This document shows, piece by piece, positions 1-11,829 of a stretch of 64,000 bases of DNA. How positions within the stretch are numbered: the stretch's first letter is position 1; each line of letters begins with the position of its first letter. This DNA comes from Lottia gigantea (Eukaryota > Mollusca > Gastropoda > Lottiidae). The DNA lies in contig NW_008710601.1 in NCBI RefSeq assembly GCF_000327385.1, forward strand, positions 557,097-621,096, given 5' to 3'. Under the pieces are notes generated by a model. It saw nothing but the letters and a program-made list of their open reading frames with translations. It was not told the DNA's origin and did no database searches. The translations under genes were made by a program, and so were the position numbers.

Positions 1-670
1 ATATTTCAGGTAAATTCAACTTATTAGTTTCTCAGCTGTCTGTATGTAATGAGAGATTTCCTCCTCTCTTTAGTGGTTCTCATTGCTCATAAAAATATAT
101 CATCATGAGTCTATCTTAGACTAGTTCTTCTTTATTTCAACTGACAGAGTGAATGAAGAACTCTTCAAGAATTTAAAATTGTAAGACTCATAATGAATGA
201 AACATAAACTTTAGATGGACAAACAAAGGTATGCAGATTGATGTCAATTAACTTAACAATGTGAATGATGAAAAAGTGATAGAATATTTAATAATTTGAA
301 AAGTGTGTGGATTTTTTGATAAGAAGATTAATGTGACTTTGGAACTTGCTCTCTATAATGATACATTCCTTAAAAAAAAACTGTTGCTCAGTGATTAACT
401 GTGATATCATACATAAAACTGACAAAAGTGAGTATCAAATTTGAAGAAGTTTGAATTTTTAAAGGTGTATGGAATTTGTATTATTTTGATAGTAAGCTTT
501 TCTAGTGAAGTTTTTGAGGAAATAAACAGGATTGAACATGGATTTTCGTTCTTCAGTTATAGTTCTGTGCATTGCTATGATAGAATAATACTAATGAGTA
601 AAATGTATAGACTATAATAGCAGAATGATGCGTTATTTTGATCAGTGTTAGATATGAAATGTGTAGAATA
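1..670. other. AT-rich sequence with no recognisable feature
   Basis: No open frame, splice-bounded exon or repeat could be supported in this stretch. It is probably intronic or intergenic sequence upstream of the ASPP-like exons. Confidence 0.5.
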
Positions 671-895
671 ATTGTGATATAATTAGTTGGGATAATTAAG
701 GATATTAAGGTGAAATTGTGATATAATTACTTGAGATTATGTCAAGGATAAAGCAGGATATTAATGTGAAATCGTGATATAATCAGTTGAGATTATGACC
801 AGGATAAAGCAGGATATTAATGTGAAATTGTGATACAATTAGTTGGGATTATGACAAGGATAATTAAGAACATTAATGTGAAATCGTGATATAAT
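671..895. repeat. 56-bp minisatellite, about 4 copies
   Basis: The phrase GTGATATAAT recurs near 674, 718, 774, 830 and 886. The first spacing is 44 bp and the rest are 56 bp. Each unit continues with a GATTATG-type segment, AAGGATAAAGCAGGATATTA and TGTGAAAT. The first unit is the shortest and most diverged. No coding potential is seen. Confidence 0.85.
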
Positions 896-1472
896 ATGGA
901 TAAACTACCACCTCCTGGTTGGTCTCCAGAATTATTATGGGTAGGTTTCATTTTAACATATTTTACTTTAAAGGTATACTACCTCTTAGAATGGACATGA
1001 AATTGAAAGTTTCAAACTTGGTCAATTATAAGTGTATATATTCATCAGTTGGATTACCAGGTACCATGACTAAAGAATAGAATCTCTATGTAAGATGATA
1101 TATCCATTAAACTAAATAATTATTGACACACTCTTCTAAGCACGTTTTAAAATTACTTTGTTTAATGAATTATTACTTAGTTTTATGGATTAATTGGATT
1201 ATAGAGAGATTGCAGTATATAGTTATGACACAAAGTTAGTCCCCTGAAGAACAAGAATCATTTTAGCAAAGTCTAAAAATTTCATCATAAGAGGTAGTAT
1301 GCCTTTAACATGTATCTATTGTATTGGTCAATATTGAAAAAAAGTGATCTGTATTTGCTTGTGGATACCAAAAGTTTATAAAACCCAAATACCATCAAGC
1401 TTATTAATACTTAGAGAGAGAATTATCAATTTGAATTTATATGCTCAATTGGAGCTCACTAATATCTGATTG

Positions 1473-1561
1473 TTCTATCTTATCTATTAATAATACATTG
1501 TTATTAAAAGACTGATAAAGACATCTATCTATCGGCACCATGCCATGTGTGTAGAAATTAT
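1473..1561. repeat. Direct repeat, copy 1 (about 85 bp)
   Basis: Shares TAATACATTGTTATT, ATCTATC, GGCACC/AGCACC and TGCCATGTGTAG-type blocks in the same order with 1932-2022. Divergence is moderate with small indels. It could be a dispersed repeat or a local duplication; no terminal structure was recognised. Confidence 0.7.
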
Positions 1562-1931
1562 CTCTATGGTGTAGGCTACTACATTAGCTTTAATATCAAA
1601 ACAAACTAAATTCTACATCTAAATTCTGGCATGGTTTAAATTGTCAAAAACTGTCAAAATGTTCAATAATTCACAAGCAAATTCTGCACAGGTTATTTCC
1701 TAAAAGAGTTAAGTTTTGGCAAATTTGAATTTGTTCATTTTAAAAATTTAGTAAGTGGATTCTGTTGAAAAATACATTATATCTTGTATCTCCCAATAAA
1801 TAAGAGTTTTTCAATAGAAGATTTTGGGGTGCCTATGTGGATTCCATGGAACCAAGACCTTCCAAAAACAATTCCCCACTTTTGTGAGAAGTTTCTACCA
1901 ATTCAGTATTGAGGTTATCAGTATTGTTTGC

Positions 1932-2022
1932 CTTCCTATCTATCAATAATACATTGTTATTGAACCTGTGATTAAGACAGATATCTATCAGCACCTTGCC
2001 ATGTGTAGAGGAATTACCTGTT
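1932..2022. repeat. Direct repeat, copy 2 (about 85 bp)
   Basis: Partner of the copy at 1473-1561, same orientation, start-to-start distance about 460 bp. It keeps the ATAATACATTGTTATT core and the GCACC..TGCCATGTGTAG block. Confidence 0.7.
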
Positions 2023-2241
2023 ATTTAGTTCCTGGAAGTCTTTGATTACTTCCAGTAAATCATTAATGTAAGCAGTAGGGGTGTTATACTATTAATATCT
2101 TCTGCCATACATAATCATTTGTATCACTTCTATATTTTAACACTTGCCAATTTCAAGAACCCTTGGTGACTCGGAGCCACGAGGGAGCCATGTTGGTTCA
2201 GAGATTAGGCTGGTTGAAAAGAAACCAGATACAAGATGCTA

Positions 2242-2343
2242 ACCAGGCCAAGTATTCTTGAAACGATCTTAGTGCTAGGATATCCTAAAAAAAGATCATG
2301 AGACATCCTAGTGCTAAGATCATTTTGAGAATATTCAGCCTGG
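2242..2343 (+). other. Long near-perfect hairpin, pre-miRNA-like or decayed palindrome
   Basis: Two arms of about 39 bases (2242-2281 and 2304-2343) are inverted copies around a loop of about 22 bases. The core left arm contains GATCTTAGTGCTAGGAT and the right arm ATCCTAGTGCTAAGATC. Every arm difference I see is a transition, and most would be G:U wobbles in plus-strand RNA. This fits a long RNA hairpin but equally a small palindromic transposon derivative. No known microRNA seed was recognised. Confidence 0.5.
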
Positions 2344-2439
2344 AGTTTCTAGTCTTTGCTGACATAGAACCTTTGAACTTTTTCAAGCAGATCCTGCTGT
2401 GTCAGCATTTCACCAAGTGTTGGCACTGTAGCAAATTAC

Positions 2440-2480
2440 ATGTGAACTGAGTTTTTCGTCCTACTTTTCTGCACCTAATA
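2440..2480 (-). mobile_element. SINE 3'-end fragment
   Basis: Read on the minus strand, this contains GGTGCAGAAAAGTAGGACG followed by an AAAACTC-like end. The same block ends the tRNA-derived SINE copies at 16.2 and 29.5 kb. Only the 3' portion is recognisable. Confidence 0.55.
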
Positions 2481-2525
2481 AGATTTATTTTCTGTTATTT
2501 GTGTGTGTTTGACAACTAGTCTTAA

Positions 2526-2772
2526 AGGGATTGTGAAAGGTTTTCTAAATTTTGTATGTGTATAAGGGACAATGATAGCATCAATTTGCATCATTCCAAT
2601 TTTTAATCAGATGTCTGTGGTTCTACTATAACAATGTGTTTTATGAAGTCACCCGCCGCAAAGGTCTATGTGATAAAAGCAAATTTCATGGGGGTGGAAC
2701 CACAGACATCTGATTGAAAATAGGAATGGTGCAAATTGATGCTGTCATTGTCCCTGATACACATAAAAATGA
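2526..2772 (+). mobile_element. Foldback MITE, family A, copy 1
   Basis: Begins with AGGGATTGTGAAAGG directly after TTAA (2522-2525). The left arm carries GATAGCATCAATTTGCATC and CAGATGTCTGTGGTTC; the right arm (about 2697-2765) carries the inverse, including ACCACAGACATCTGATTG and GCAAATTGATGCTGTCA. The centre is a unique spacer with GAAGTCACCC. The element would fold into a long stem. It has no coding capacity and is presumed nonautonomous; the right terminus is worn. Confidence 0.85.
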
Positions 2773-2774
2773 AA

Positions 2775-3222
2775 ATGTAAATTATATGCTATTAACCTTC
2801 ACTACCAAATAATCAAACAACTTGGCACCAACACGGTTCTAACAAACTCTACTACTAATATGCCCTCCATTGAACCCCATTTCAATTATCAGATTGAAAA
2901 CTTTCAACCACATGGGATCAATGACAAAATCTAAACCTGGACAACCCCCACTTATCTCTTTGTTATAAATTATGTGCTGTTAAAATTCTGTTTTACAATC
3001 TCTATTTTGAGAATAACATCAAGTTACTGGTATATCATATGAACACATATATTTCAAATATAAAACATCCATTATTTCTTATCTTCACATGTTGAAAAGA
3101 AAGTTTCAAAATGTAAACACATTTTTCACTCTTAAATATAATTATTCATAAAGCGTGTGTGTTAATTTTTATTTCTGATTTAACACTATTCTGATGTTTT
3201 AACACTTTAACACAACAAAGTA
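2775..3222. other. AT-rich stretch, nothing recognised
   Basis: No exon, RNA gene or repeat could be supported here. Confidence 0.5.
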
Positions 3223-3505
3223 TTATTCATGCATTCATTTATAAAAGTCATTCATTCATTCATTCATTTATAAAAGTCATTCATTCATTCATTCATTTAT
3301 AAAAGTCATTCATTCATTCATTCATTTATAAAAGTCATTCATTCATTCATTCATTTATAAAAGTCATTCATTCATTCATTCATTTATAAAAGTCATTCAT
3401 TCATTCATTCATTTATAAAAGTCATTCATTCATAAAAGTCATTCATTTCATTCATCATTTTTTTTCATTCATTTCATTCATAAAAGTCATTCATTCATTC
3501 CATTC
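3223..3505. repeat. 29-bp minisatellite on an (ATTC)n background
   Basis: Units of five CATT steps plus TATAAAAGT recur at 29-bp spacing from about 3243 (next at 3272) for about seven near-identical copies. They then degrade into irregular ATTC/TTTC sequence to about 3505. The near identity of the internal units suggests recent expansion. Confidence 0.95.
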
Positions 3506-4079
3506 ATTCATTCAGTGTTGAACCTTTTTCAATGGCATTTCTTGGAGTATTCAGACTTCAAAGAGTTTCAAGCTATGTTTTCCATGTTTCCTAAATGTTA
3601 TGATTAATTCCATATTTGAATAGGCCATAAGACATTAACTTAATTTTAGTCATACCAGCTTGTCTTAAATACTTCTTAATGTATTTATGTTGCCCAGGAA
3701 TTATAAGGTTCATGTGTTAAGAACATGTATTTAATGGGGAGGTCAATAAAATACATATTTAACTCATTACTACCAGTAAAGTTATTATAGAAAAAATCAG
3801 AAGCAGGAATTAGATGTAATTTAGATCATACCCTTCAGATTGACTTTTAACACACCTCTGATACCTAGAATTTACTTATATTACATTTGTCTATGTATTG
3901 ACAACATATTTGAGGCTTCTACTAGAGAAATTTGTCTTTAGCTTGGTAAATTGAGAATGTGCTGTATATAAAGTTGAATATCTGCCATATTTTTAGAATT
4001 ACTTCTGATTTTCGTTCCAGATTTTGATATTATATTTTTATATCAGAATATTATCCTTATAGCAAGAAAAAATGTTGTT
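3506..4079. other. AT-rich stretch, nothing recognised
   Basis: No coding, RNA or repeat feature could be supported between two tandem arrays. Confidence 0.5.
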
Positions 4080-4915
4080 TGAAAGATAACAGACTGCTTA
4101 GGACAAGTAATTTATTATTTAGAAAGTAATTGTGCAGAATTTTGTCAGCAAGATACAAGTATAGAAAGTAACATGAAAGTAATATATTATTAAGAAAGTA
4201 ATTGTGTATAAGATACAAGTAAGTTATAGAAAGTAACATGTAAGTAATATATTATTTAGAAAGTAATCATATAGACTGTTGTGTATAGGATACAAGTAAG
4301 TTATAGAAAGTAACATGAAAGTAATAAATTATTAAGAAAGTAATTGTGTATAAGATACAAGTAAGTTATAGAAAGTAACATGTAAGTAATATTTTATTTA
4401 GAAAGTAATTATATAGAATGTTGTCTGTAAGATACAAGAAAGTTATAGAAAGTAACATGTAAGTAATATATTATTAAGAAAGTAATTATATAGAATGTCG
4501 TCTGTAAGATACAAGTAAATTATAGAAAGTAACATGTAAGTAATATATTATTAAGAAAGACTGTTGTGTATAAGATACAAGTAAGTTATAGAAAGTAACA
4601 TGTAAGTAATATATTATTTAGAAAGTAATTATATAGAATGTTGTCTGTAAGATACAAGTAAGTTATAGAAAGTAACATGTAAGTAATATATTATTTAGAA
4701 AGTAATGATATAGACTGTTGTGTATAAGATACAAGTAAGTTATAGAAAGTAACATGTAAGTAATATATTATTTAGAAAGTAATTATATAGAATGTTGTCT
4801 GTAAGATACAAGTAAGTTATAGAAAGTAACATGTAAGTAATATATTATTAAGAAAGACTGTTGTGTATAAGATACAAGTAAGTTATAGAAAGTAACATGA
4901 AAGTAATATATCTTA
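4080..4915. repeat. Tandem array of 65/77-bp units, about 11 copies
   Basis: The block GTTATAGAAAGTAACATG recurs throughout (for example 4224, 4301, 4366 and 4443), with spacings alternating mainly between about 65 and 77 bp. Long units carry ATATAGAATGTTGTCTGTAAG or ATATAGACTGTTGTGTATAAG; short units lack part of this. The unit itself looks built from repeated GAAAGTAA motifs. Short open frames across it are repeat artefacts. Confidence 0.95.
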
Positions 4916-5050
4916 TAACAGGTGCTAGCCAGTCATCATTAACACCAGTCATTATTATACCTGATATAGGTAAATAAACAACATAAACTTGGAATTTATT
5001 TCCTCTACCTTTCCTCAATTATTAATAATAAGGCGTCAAAATCAGCTTCA

Positions 5051-5300
5051 AAGGATTGTAAAGACGTTTTTCTAAATTAGATATATATATATATGTATCA
5101 GAGACACTGATAGCATCAATTTGTATCATTCCAATTTTAATCATACATCTGTGGTTCCTGCAATTCCAAACTAAGTGTTTGATAATATCATAATTTGCAA
5201 AGGGCCTTATACATACAAGCATATTTTACGAGTTTTGATGTTATCTAAATGATTGTGGAATTGCAGGAACCACAGACATATGATTGAAAATTGTGCATAT
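5051..5300 (+). mobile_element. Foldback MITE, family A, copy 2
   Basis: Begins AAGGATTGTAAAGACG after TTCA, a possible worn TTAA. The left arm has GATAGCATCAATTTGTATC and ATCTGTGGTTCCTGCAATTCC; the right arm has GGAATTGCAGGAACCACAG followed by ATATGATTGAAAATTG. A short (TA)n run sits in the left arm near 5082. The right outer arm is lost or diverged. Confidence 0.8.
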
Positions 5301-7564
5301 GAAATAGTATAAGCAGCTTCACTGTCCTTTGTATGTTCTTGACTGTATTACAAACCCTTTATGGAAATCAAACTTGATCTTCCAAGTGCTCTTTTGTATG
5401 GGAGGTAAAAATATAGTGCAGTATTCAGTAGAGTCTGTTTGTTACTTAAAACTAAAGCAACTGGTTTGATGATCTTGAACTTCTATCATTATTTTAAGAT
5501 TGGCCAGCTTTATTACTGTTTTATCTTATAAAAAACATCTTGGTTTCTAAGGTTATCTTTTTAATAAGCAGACGTCTGTTAGAAAACATATGCTGTGTGT
5601 TGAAGTCCTGGTAATTAGTAAAAAAACATACACAAATACACAGGTATGGTCAGATGGTATTTTACCTGCAGGAATATGTGATCTGCTGGGAATTTGGTCT
5701 TTGATTTGTACCAGGCTGTAAATTTGATTTGTGAAAGTGACTGTTGAACTGAACTGGGGTCTTATTCTCGAAGACTTAACTTAAAATATAATCTAGATTT
5801 GAAGAAGCATAGTTATTTGATTGGATAATGAAACTAAATTTAATATCAATTTTAGTGATTGACCAATCAAATGGCTGGACCTATGTTTTGGAGAAGAAGG
5901 CCACTGTACAGTTCCAAAACAGAGAAGCCAGCTGGTGGCTTCTGACACTGCTCTCACATGTTTTAAAAATGATGATGACAAGTTTTCTTCCAGAATTTAG
6001 ATCAAAGCAATACACCCCAGACCTCCAGAAATGTTATAAGTCATTGTGGTTATCTTATGAGTAGATGAGCTGTTAAGAAACAAAGCTAAATTCCATCAAG
6101 CTTTTTAAAAATCTGATGAAAATATGTTATTGTGTCTTGATGCATTATTTTCCAACAGATTTTGTATATAATATTCAAGATTGTTAAGCAACACTGATAG
6201 AGTATGCTTACATTCTCTACATACCATAATACTTATCTGAGATATTATTATAGACAATATATATAAAATATAAATATGATAGGTTGATAGGTTAAGATAA
6301 GGTACAATCAGTAGATGATTGTTATAATCAGTGGAGTGTACAATGGTTATTACTGATGAGATAGTTTATCCGACTACAACATACTAACATCTTGATAATA
6401 TTTTATCAATCTGTTTACAAGTACAGGATCTACTGTCTACAAGCTCTTTACACTTCATTTAAGAAAGCCTTTGTACTTTGAATGACAGAAGATGAAAACA
6501 TTCAGTTCCAGGCTTTGATTCCTGCAATTTTTGATGGTAATGCTTTAATGTCAGAAATATGACCAAAAATAGTTACCTTCATGCAATCAATATTTTTAAA
6601 ATTTTCAATTGGGCCATAAGTTAGCTTCATTTGACAATTTTTTTCATCTTAACTAGTTGCTTAGTCTTTAGATAATTGACAATTCCAACAATCACATGAA
6701 AGCATGTTGGTTTCACAATGCCCTAGGTTATTGAAGAAGGTAAAGTTTGTTTCATTATGCACAATTAATTTTAGTTAGCCCCATTGGAAAGTTTCAAACC
6801 TCTGAAAAATTGGTAGATTGTATGCAAAATTTGGTTTACTCCAAACCATGCACTTTCTTCGTGTTATCAAGTACATTTCCATCATGATTCGTTGATAACT
6901 TCGTGTATTTGAAATTAAAAATAATTTATCATTGGTAATTGAAATTCTATGACACAATGGGCATGTTTTTTTTTATAAATCAGATGATAAAGTGTTAAGA
7001 TGTTATCACTATAGCCTCAAGCAAATTTCAACATATTTTTAATACATTTTTAACTGGTTTGACAATCTCAGTAATTATTTGATGAAATTGTATAGAGCTT
7101 TCAGGTTTTAGTGATGGACTTGTTATTTTTGGTCTAAATTTGGTCAATATTTGATGTATTTTGGCCTAGAGCCGTGAAAAGTTTTATTTATGATTTAACT
7201 ATGATCGAGTAAATAATTTCATGGCATTCAAATTGTGAATGGTTTTGATTGTCCAGGAAAATAATTGTGATGAAGAAATTGATTTTGATTGCGTCTGCAG
7301 GATTTTCAGTGATTCTAATGTCACAATGGTATCTAGAGTGAGGTTTTTCAGTATTGGCTCCACATAATTCAAGTTTTTATGGTCCGTGGCATGGAAATGT
7401 GACTTGTTACGTTTAAGTGAACAGAAGTTACAGGAATAAAAGGTCAAGAATGTCAACTTTCAAAGTACAATTATGTTCAATTGCAGGAGAACTGTACATT
7501 AAATTGTAATTCTGGAAAGTGGTACAGATTTGCCAATTTGATTGGTCAATTTTGTTGTAGTCAA
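5301..7564. other. Non-coding stretch, no exon supported
   Basis: No splice-bounded frame with recognisable protein similarity was found. A short inverted pair ATTTGATTGG/CCAATCAAAT near 5815-5868 flanks about 40 bases and may be chance. The 78-codon frame at 5828-6064 has no family resemblance. Confidence 0.45.
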
Positions 7565-7858
7565 TAATTTTTTGAAGAGTTTTTCTAAAAATTTGTATGT
7601 GTATATATTTGGGACACTGAAAGCATAAATTTGCCAATATGAATTTGCAATAAGAAGTCTGTGGTTTCTGCACGTTTGATGACGTCATTAATCCCAAAAT
7701 ATGCTTTACCATAAAGGCCTTCGCAATTGGTGACATCATCAAACACTTACATTAAATGGAATTGCAGGAACCACAGATGTCTGATTGAAAATCAGAATGG
7801 TGTAAATTGATGCTCTCAGTGTCCCCTATACACATTTTTAGATAACCGCTTTACAATT
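7565..7858 (+). mobile_element. Foldback MITE, family A, copy 3
   Basis: The left arm has TTTTTCTAAAAATTTGTATG, GGGACACTGAAAGCA and AAGTCTGTGGTTTCTGCA. The right arm has GAATTGCAGGAACCACAG, ATGTCTGATTGAAAATC and TGATGCTCTCAGTGTCCCC, ending near ACCGCTTTACAAT. The central spacer includes GATGACGTCATTAA and a matching GTGACATCATCAAAC, so the palindrome nearly closes. This is the longest family A copy in the window. Confidence 0.85.
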
Positions 7859-7869
7859 ATTTTTAGTGA

Positions 7870-10172
7870 GTAATATTCTGATAGTAAGCTGAGGTGGGTG
7901 ACAAATGAGGTTTTATCATGCAATCTATGAATTACTATCATCATTATACAATAGTCAGCATCAAACAGACCTAATGCCAGAATAACAGAAACAATAGCAT
8001 GTAGCAGACACATCAAATATTCAAATTCTTGATGAACAGTTTTTGGAGAATTGATTGAATTAACAAAAAGATCAGTTGTTGTGAAGCAGCTTTTCTTATA
8101 GCACAAGCTAAGGCATCAATGACATTAGTTTACTATGAACTATGGTGATATTGTGCCTTCTATCAGTGATCACTACGGATAAGATTTAATAGATACATTA
8201 CATAGATACCCCAGAGGACATAACATCAACATGCAATATCACATTTGTTCACAGAAGTTTTCATAATTCTTTCGAAAAGTTGGAGGAGGCTGAAAAGTAG
8301 AACGTTTTTTAAAAGTACTTAAAATGGGATCTTTAAATGTTGGCAAAAAAAGGACAAATTATGATTTCGATTTTGAATTTTGATGACTATTTCTTTAACA
8401 ATTAAATTAGTATATATTTCAACAAAGAGTTAAAGCAAATCTAATCATAAGAAAGGGTCATGAAAGTCTAAGGAGAATTCATAAGTATTGCATAATAATG
8501 CTTATTTGAATATACTTATCCATGTACTAAATTACTTATATATACTGGTAATTCTATCATAGATTTAGTTTTTATGACAAGTAGACTTGTGTTATTCTTC
8601 ACATAATATATTTATTCAGACGTCAATGTTTGTCTACCTACCTACATACTTGAGTGTAAATATATATGTGTGAAAGTGAATTGGATTGTGATGCTTTTTC
8701 GTGCATCCTTTGCAATATTTCTGCAGAATACTTTAACTGTGGTACTCTATTAGCCGAATTGAGAATAAAAAAGCTTCTGATCTGTGCATCGTTAATAGAT
8801 TACTATTTTCATGGATAAGGAATTTTGATTTGTGTTTCTTATGAAGGATATAATTATGTTCCAATAGTTTTGTCTGTTTATGGATTATTATTTTTGACCA
8901 ATGTATTTTGCTGTTGTATCCTCTCCTGCAGATGATTTGGTGAGTTCACATATATATTTCAATTACTAGATTATCTGATGAGTTATGTTTGTAAAATGTT
9001 TGGGTGTGTCTTGGTATCACTGCATCTATTCCACAATAACATCTGTTAAACTTTGATGTTATCATTGTAACAAATTTTAGTGTGTGAAGGATTTCGTGGA
9101 CCAAACTGAAAATTTTGAAGTATAAATCTATTAAATCATGTAAAAGTTTCACAAAAAGTCATATGGTAAAAAATTGCCATAAGTGCACATTTTCATTCGT
9201 CATCTTTCTGACTCTTCCCACTACTGAATTACTCTTACAAAACTTTTGATTCTCAATTTCAATGGATTGACTCATCAGGAAGTATTTTTGTTTTGTGCTT
9301 TGATTGGTCTTGACCCCAAAATTCTCTCAGAAATGGCCCAATCAGTGTAACATCAGTATGAGAAATTACCGCCCAATTCCAACCAACCAAAAGTATATTG
9401 GCAATTGATCTTTTAAAGATCTAACTAATTTGATTCAGGGACATTTTTTTTTGGGACAAGGGATAAGGGATAAGCACTCCTCTGAAAGATAAAGCGAATT
9501 TGAAATAATGAGCCCTACAAACAATATTTCATTTTTCTGTTCAAATAGTTGCTAAAATATCTGTGTCTATGTCAATCAAATACATGGCTGATAAAATCTT
9601 TAATCATAACTTCATAACCTAAATTTATACTTCTATTGAATAAGGTTTTATATTAAGGTTAGATTGAATAAGTAGTGGTATTCAGATATAATAACACTGA
9701 ATAATGAAGGTTACACCTCATTTCATTTCTAAATTAACTTATATTTAAAGTAGAATATGTAGTAGATTTGGAGTGTTTAAAAACCACTTAAAAATTTAAA
9801 GAATTTCTTGTATAGAAATCCGACATTTTTCCCTTGGTGTTTTTTTATACTTCAGTTATGTTCATACCTTTATTTATCTAGTAAACCAATTGCATCATTC
9901 ATTGTAAAGACATGCCTCAACCAATATGAAGATCTGTGAACCCTACTAACTCAACGCTTCCCTTTTTGTGGCAGTGGAATTCCTCAGTTGGTTGCCCAAC
10001 TCGATTGTTGGCATAGTGCATGGATTGAAATCCACCTTAAAAAAACAATGATTATGATGCCAATGTCAATGCTTTTGTCAGCCATTTGAATATTATTTTG
10101 ATGTTAAATTACTTTCATTCAACTATTCAATTTTGTATTTGCTACAAAGTAGACCATGATCAAATTGCAACA
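7870..10172. other. Non-coding stretch, no exon supported
   Basis: No exon with recognisable similarity was found. A segment at about 9975-10055 (CTCAGTTGGTTGCCCAACTC, then ATGGATTGAAATCC) faintly resembles the A and B boxes of a tRNA-derived SINE head, but not strongly enough to call. Confidence 0.4.
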
Positions 10173-10193
10173 ATGGCGATTTTAGACTCCCAG
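10173..10193 (+). other. Possible first coding exon (weak)
   Basis: ATGGCGATTTTAGACTCCCAG followed by GTACCA gives MAILDSQ and stops in phase 0 at a usable donor. Phase 0 is what the exon at 12304 needs, and the family's first coding exon in vertebrates is also very short. The donor is not ideal, no promoter is evident, and other short Met exons could serve equally well. This is a guess from phase and position only. Confidence 0.15.
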
Positions 10194-10373
10194 GTACCAT
10201 CTAGCCAGAAATCTAGTTGCTTTAAGATTCTACCGGTTGCAAAGTTAATATGAGCTCACTTTAAGAATGTAAAAGTACATGTAGCTACTGTTTTTACAAC
10301 ATTCTCATCTAATGTTATAAATTCTTCATGCTCTAATGAATGAAACAGACACTACTGTTATAGTACTTATAGT

Positions 10374-10500
10374 ATAGTAAATATTAATCTCTGCCATTCC
10401 TGATTTTCATGGTACTACAAAGTAAATATTAGTCTCTGCCATTCCTGATTTGGTACTTGGTACTACATAGTGAATATTAAACTCTGGCATTTTCGAGTCT
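10374..10500. repeat. Short tandem repeat, about 55-60 bp x 3
   Basis: AGTAAATATTAATCTCTGCC, AGTAAATATTAGTCTCTGCC and AGTGAATATTAAACTCTGGC each begin a unit. The first two are followed by ATTCCTGATTT and a TGGTACTAC block. The third is the most diverged. Confidence 0.8.
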
Positions 10501-11210
10501 TTTGATACATAGTACCTTCAATGTCAAATAATACTAACAAACAGTATTTCAAGAAAACTTAGCGACTCATCCTTGCTTTTGATGACTGCTCACAAACCAC
10601 AATATTCTTGGCATTGGTTTATCATTTTTGTTTACTCTTGGCATTGATGCATCTTGATATGTTGATGGAATGAAAATAAACAATAGGAAAAACTTGATCC
10701 CTTGGAAGTTGGAAATTTGAAAATAGTGTGATAATTCCACTCTCTTGACAGAAATTGTCTTCATAGCAGCATTCTGTAGTCTGTCATCACTAACAAAGGA
10801 GCACAGAACTATGTAAAACTGTATTACATTTGAAGGTATATGTGTGGGTTCAAAACCTGCTGAGAGTGTACATAATAATTTGATAAATTAGTTCAAAGTT
10901 AAACATTCAGGTATAATTTCAACTTGAAATATATTGAGTTATCAGAGACAGACTGACTCGTGCCAACACTTAAAACAGATGGATATCTTTTTAGTGTAAT
11001 TGATATGATGTAAGAAGTGGTAGCGTTCACCAAACCTTACTATATAGTATACTTCTTACAAGTTAAAACAATAAATGTACCTATTACTGATATCTGTCTG
11101 CCTTCTTATAAATAATTTAGATGTAATTAATGTCTTAGATTATCTTAGTATTATACTTTAAGTACATTTTTGGTATCATTAGTACATACCATTTCTATAT
11201 ATGTAACTAT
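10501..11210. other. Non-coding stretch, nothing recognised
   Basis: No coding or structured feature could be supported. Confidence 0.45.
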
Positions 11211-11214
11211 TTAA

Positions 11215-11559
11215 AGGGACAAGTGTACCATTTTAGGGAGTTGATTTTGATCTTGAATATATGTAAATAGTTTTCAAAAGTACTAGAAAAGTTAGAAAAT
11301 CGCATAGTTCCTTCAAAGATATCTCAAACTAGGAATTTTACTTTCTGTTTCTATATGTCTTTTCTATATATCACAGAGTATCTTAAATGACGAGTCCTCA
11401 TTTTAACATTCAAATGCAGATAATTCTGGACACACATGTATTTGAAGGCTCCAATTTCGATCGTGAGTTGTGAACACTATTACTGATAGGCTTAGCTAAA
11501 AAATTCCTGTTTTTGAGACTAAAGTATGGTTGGTCAAATAAAATGGTGCATCTCTACCT
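11215..11559 (+). mobile_element. TTAA-flanked MITE, family B, copy 1 (345 bp)
   Basis: Flanked by TTAA at 11211-11214 and 11560-11563. The left end is AGGGACAAGTGTACCATTTT. The right end, read inward on the minus strand, is AGGTAGAGATGCACCATTTT, so the terminal inverted repeats match at about 15 of 21 positions. Internal landmarks shared by all copies are AATATATGTAAATAGTTTTC, GATAATTCTGGACACACATG and CTGTTTTTGAGACTAAAG. There is no coding capacity; TTAA duplication is known for piggyBac-like and some other DNA transposons. Confidence 0.85.
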
Positions 11560-11829
11560 TTAAGACTCTTTTTACTATCATACTTTTACAATATAACCTG
11601 TATACAGTAGGCCTATTGGGTATCTAGTAACTACCTTATCAGGAACCAGAAACCACATAATCATTTGACTTATCTCATCCTTATAAGTCTAGCCACACCA
11701 CAATGTGGGATATTTTGATTGAAAAAAAACCCAGTTTAAATCTATTAAACTTACCAGTAAATACAACCAAAATCCGATTAGTATTTTCATGTGATAAGTT
11801 AAAAGTGCAACATAAATTAAGTCACTTAA

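Larger units (their letters stand above)
896..2241. other. Non-coding stretch containing a duplicated segment
   Basis: Nothing coding was seen. The only structure is the pair of direct repeats listed separately at about 1473 and 1932. Confidence 0.5.

Noticed and set aside
3223-3505. Regularly spaced repeats that could suggest a CRISPR array
   Set aside because: The spacers are identical and the unit is a simple tandem repeat in eukaryotic DNA.
9975-10055. Possible tRNA-like A and B boxes
   Set aside because: Matches to both boxes are too weak and no SINE body follows.
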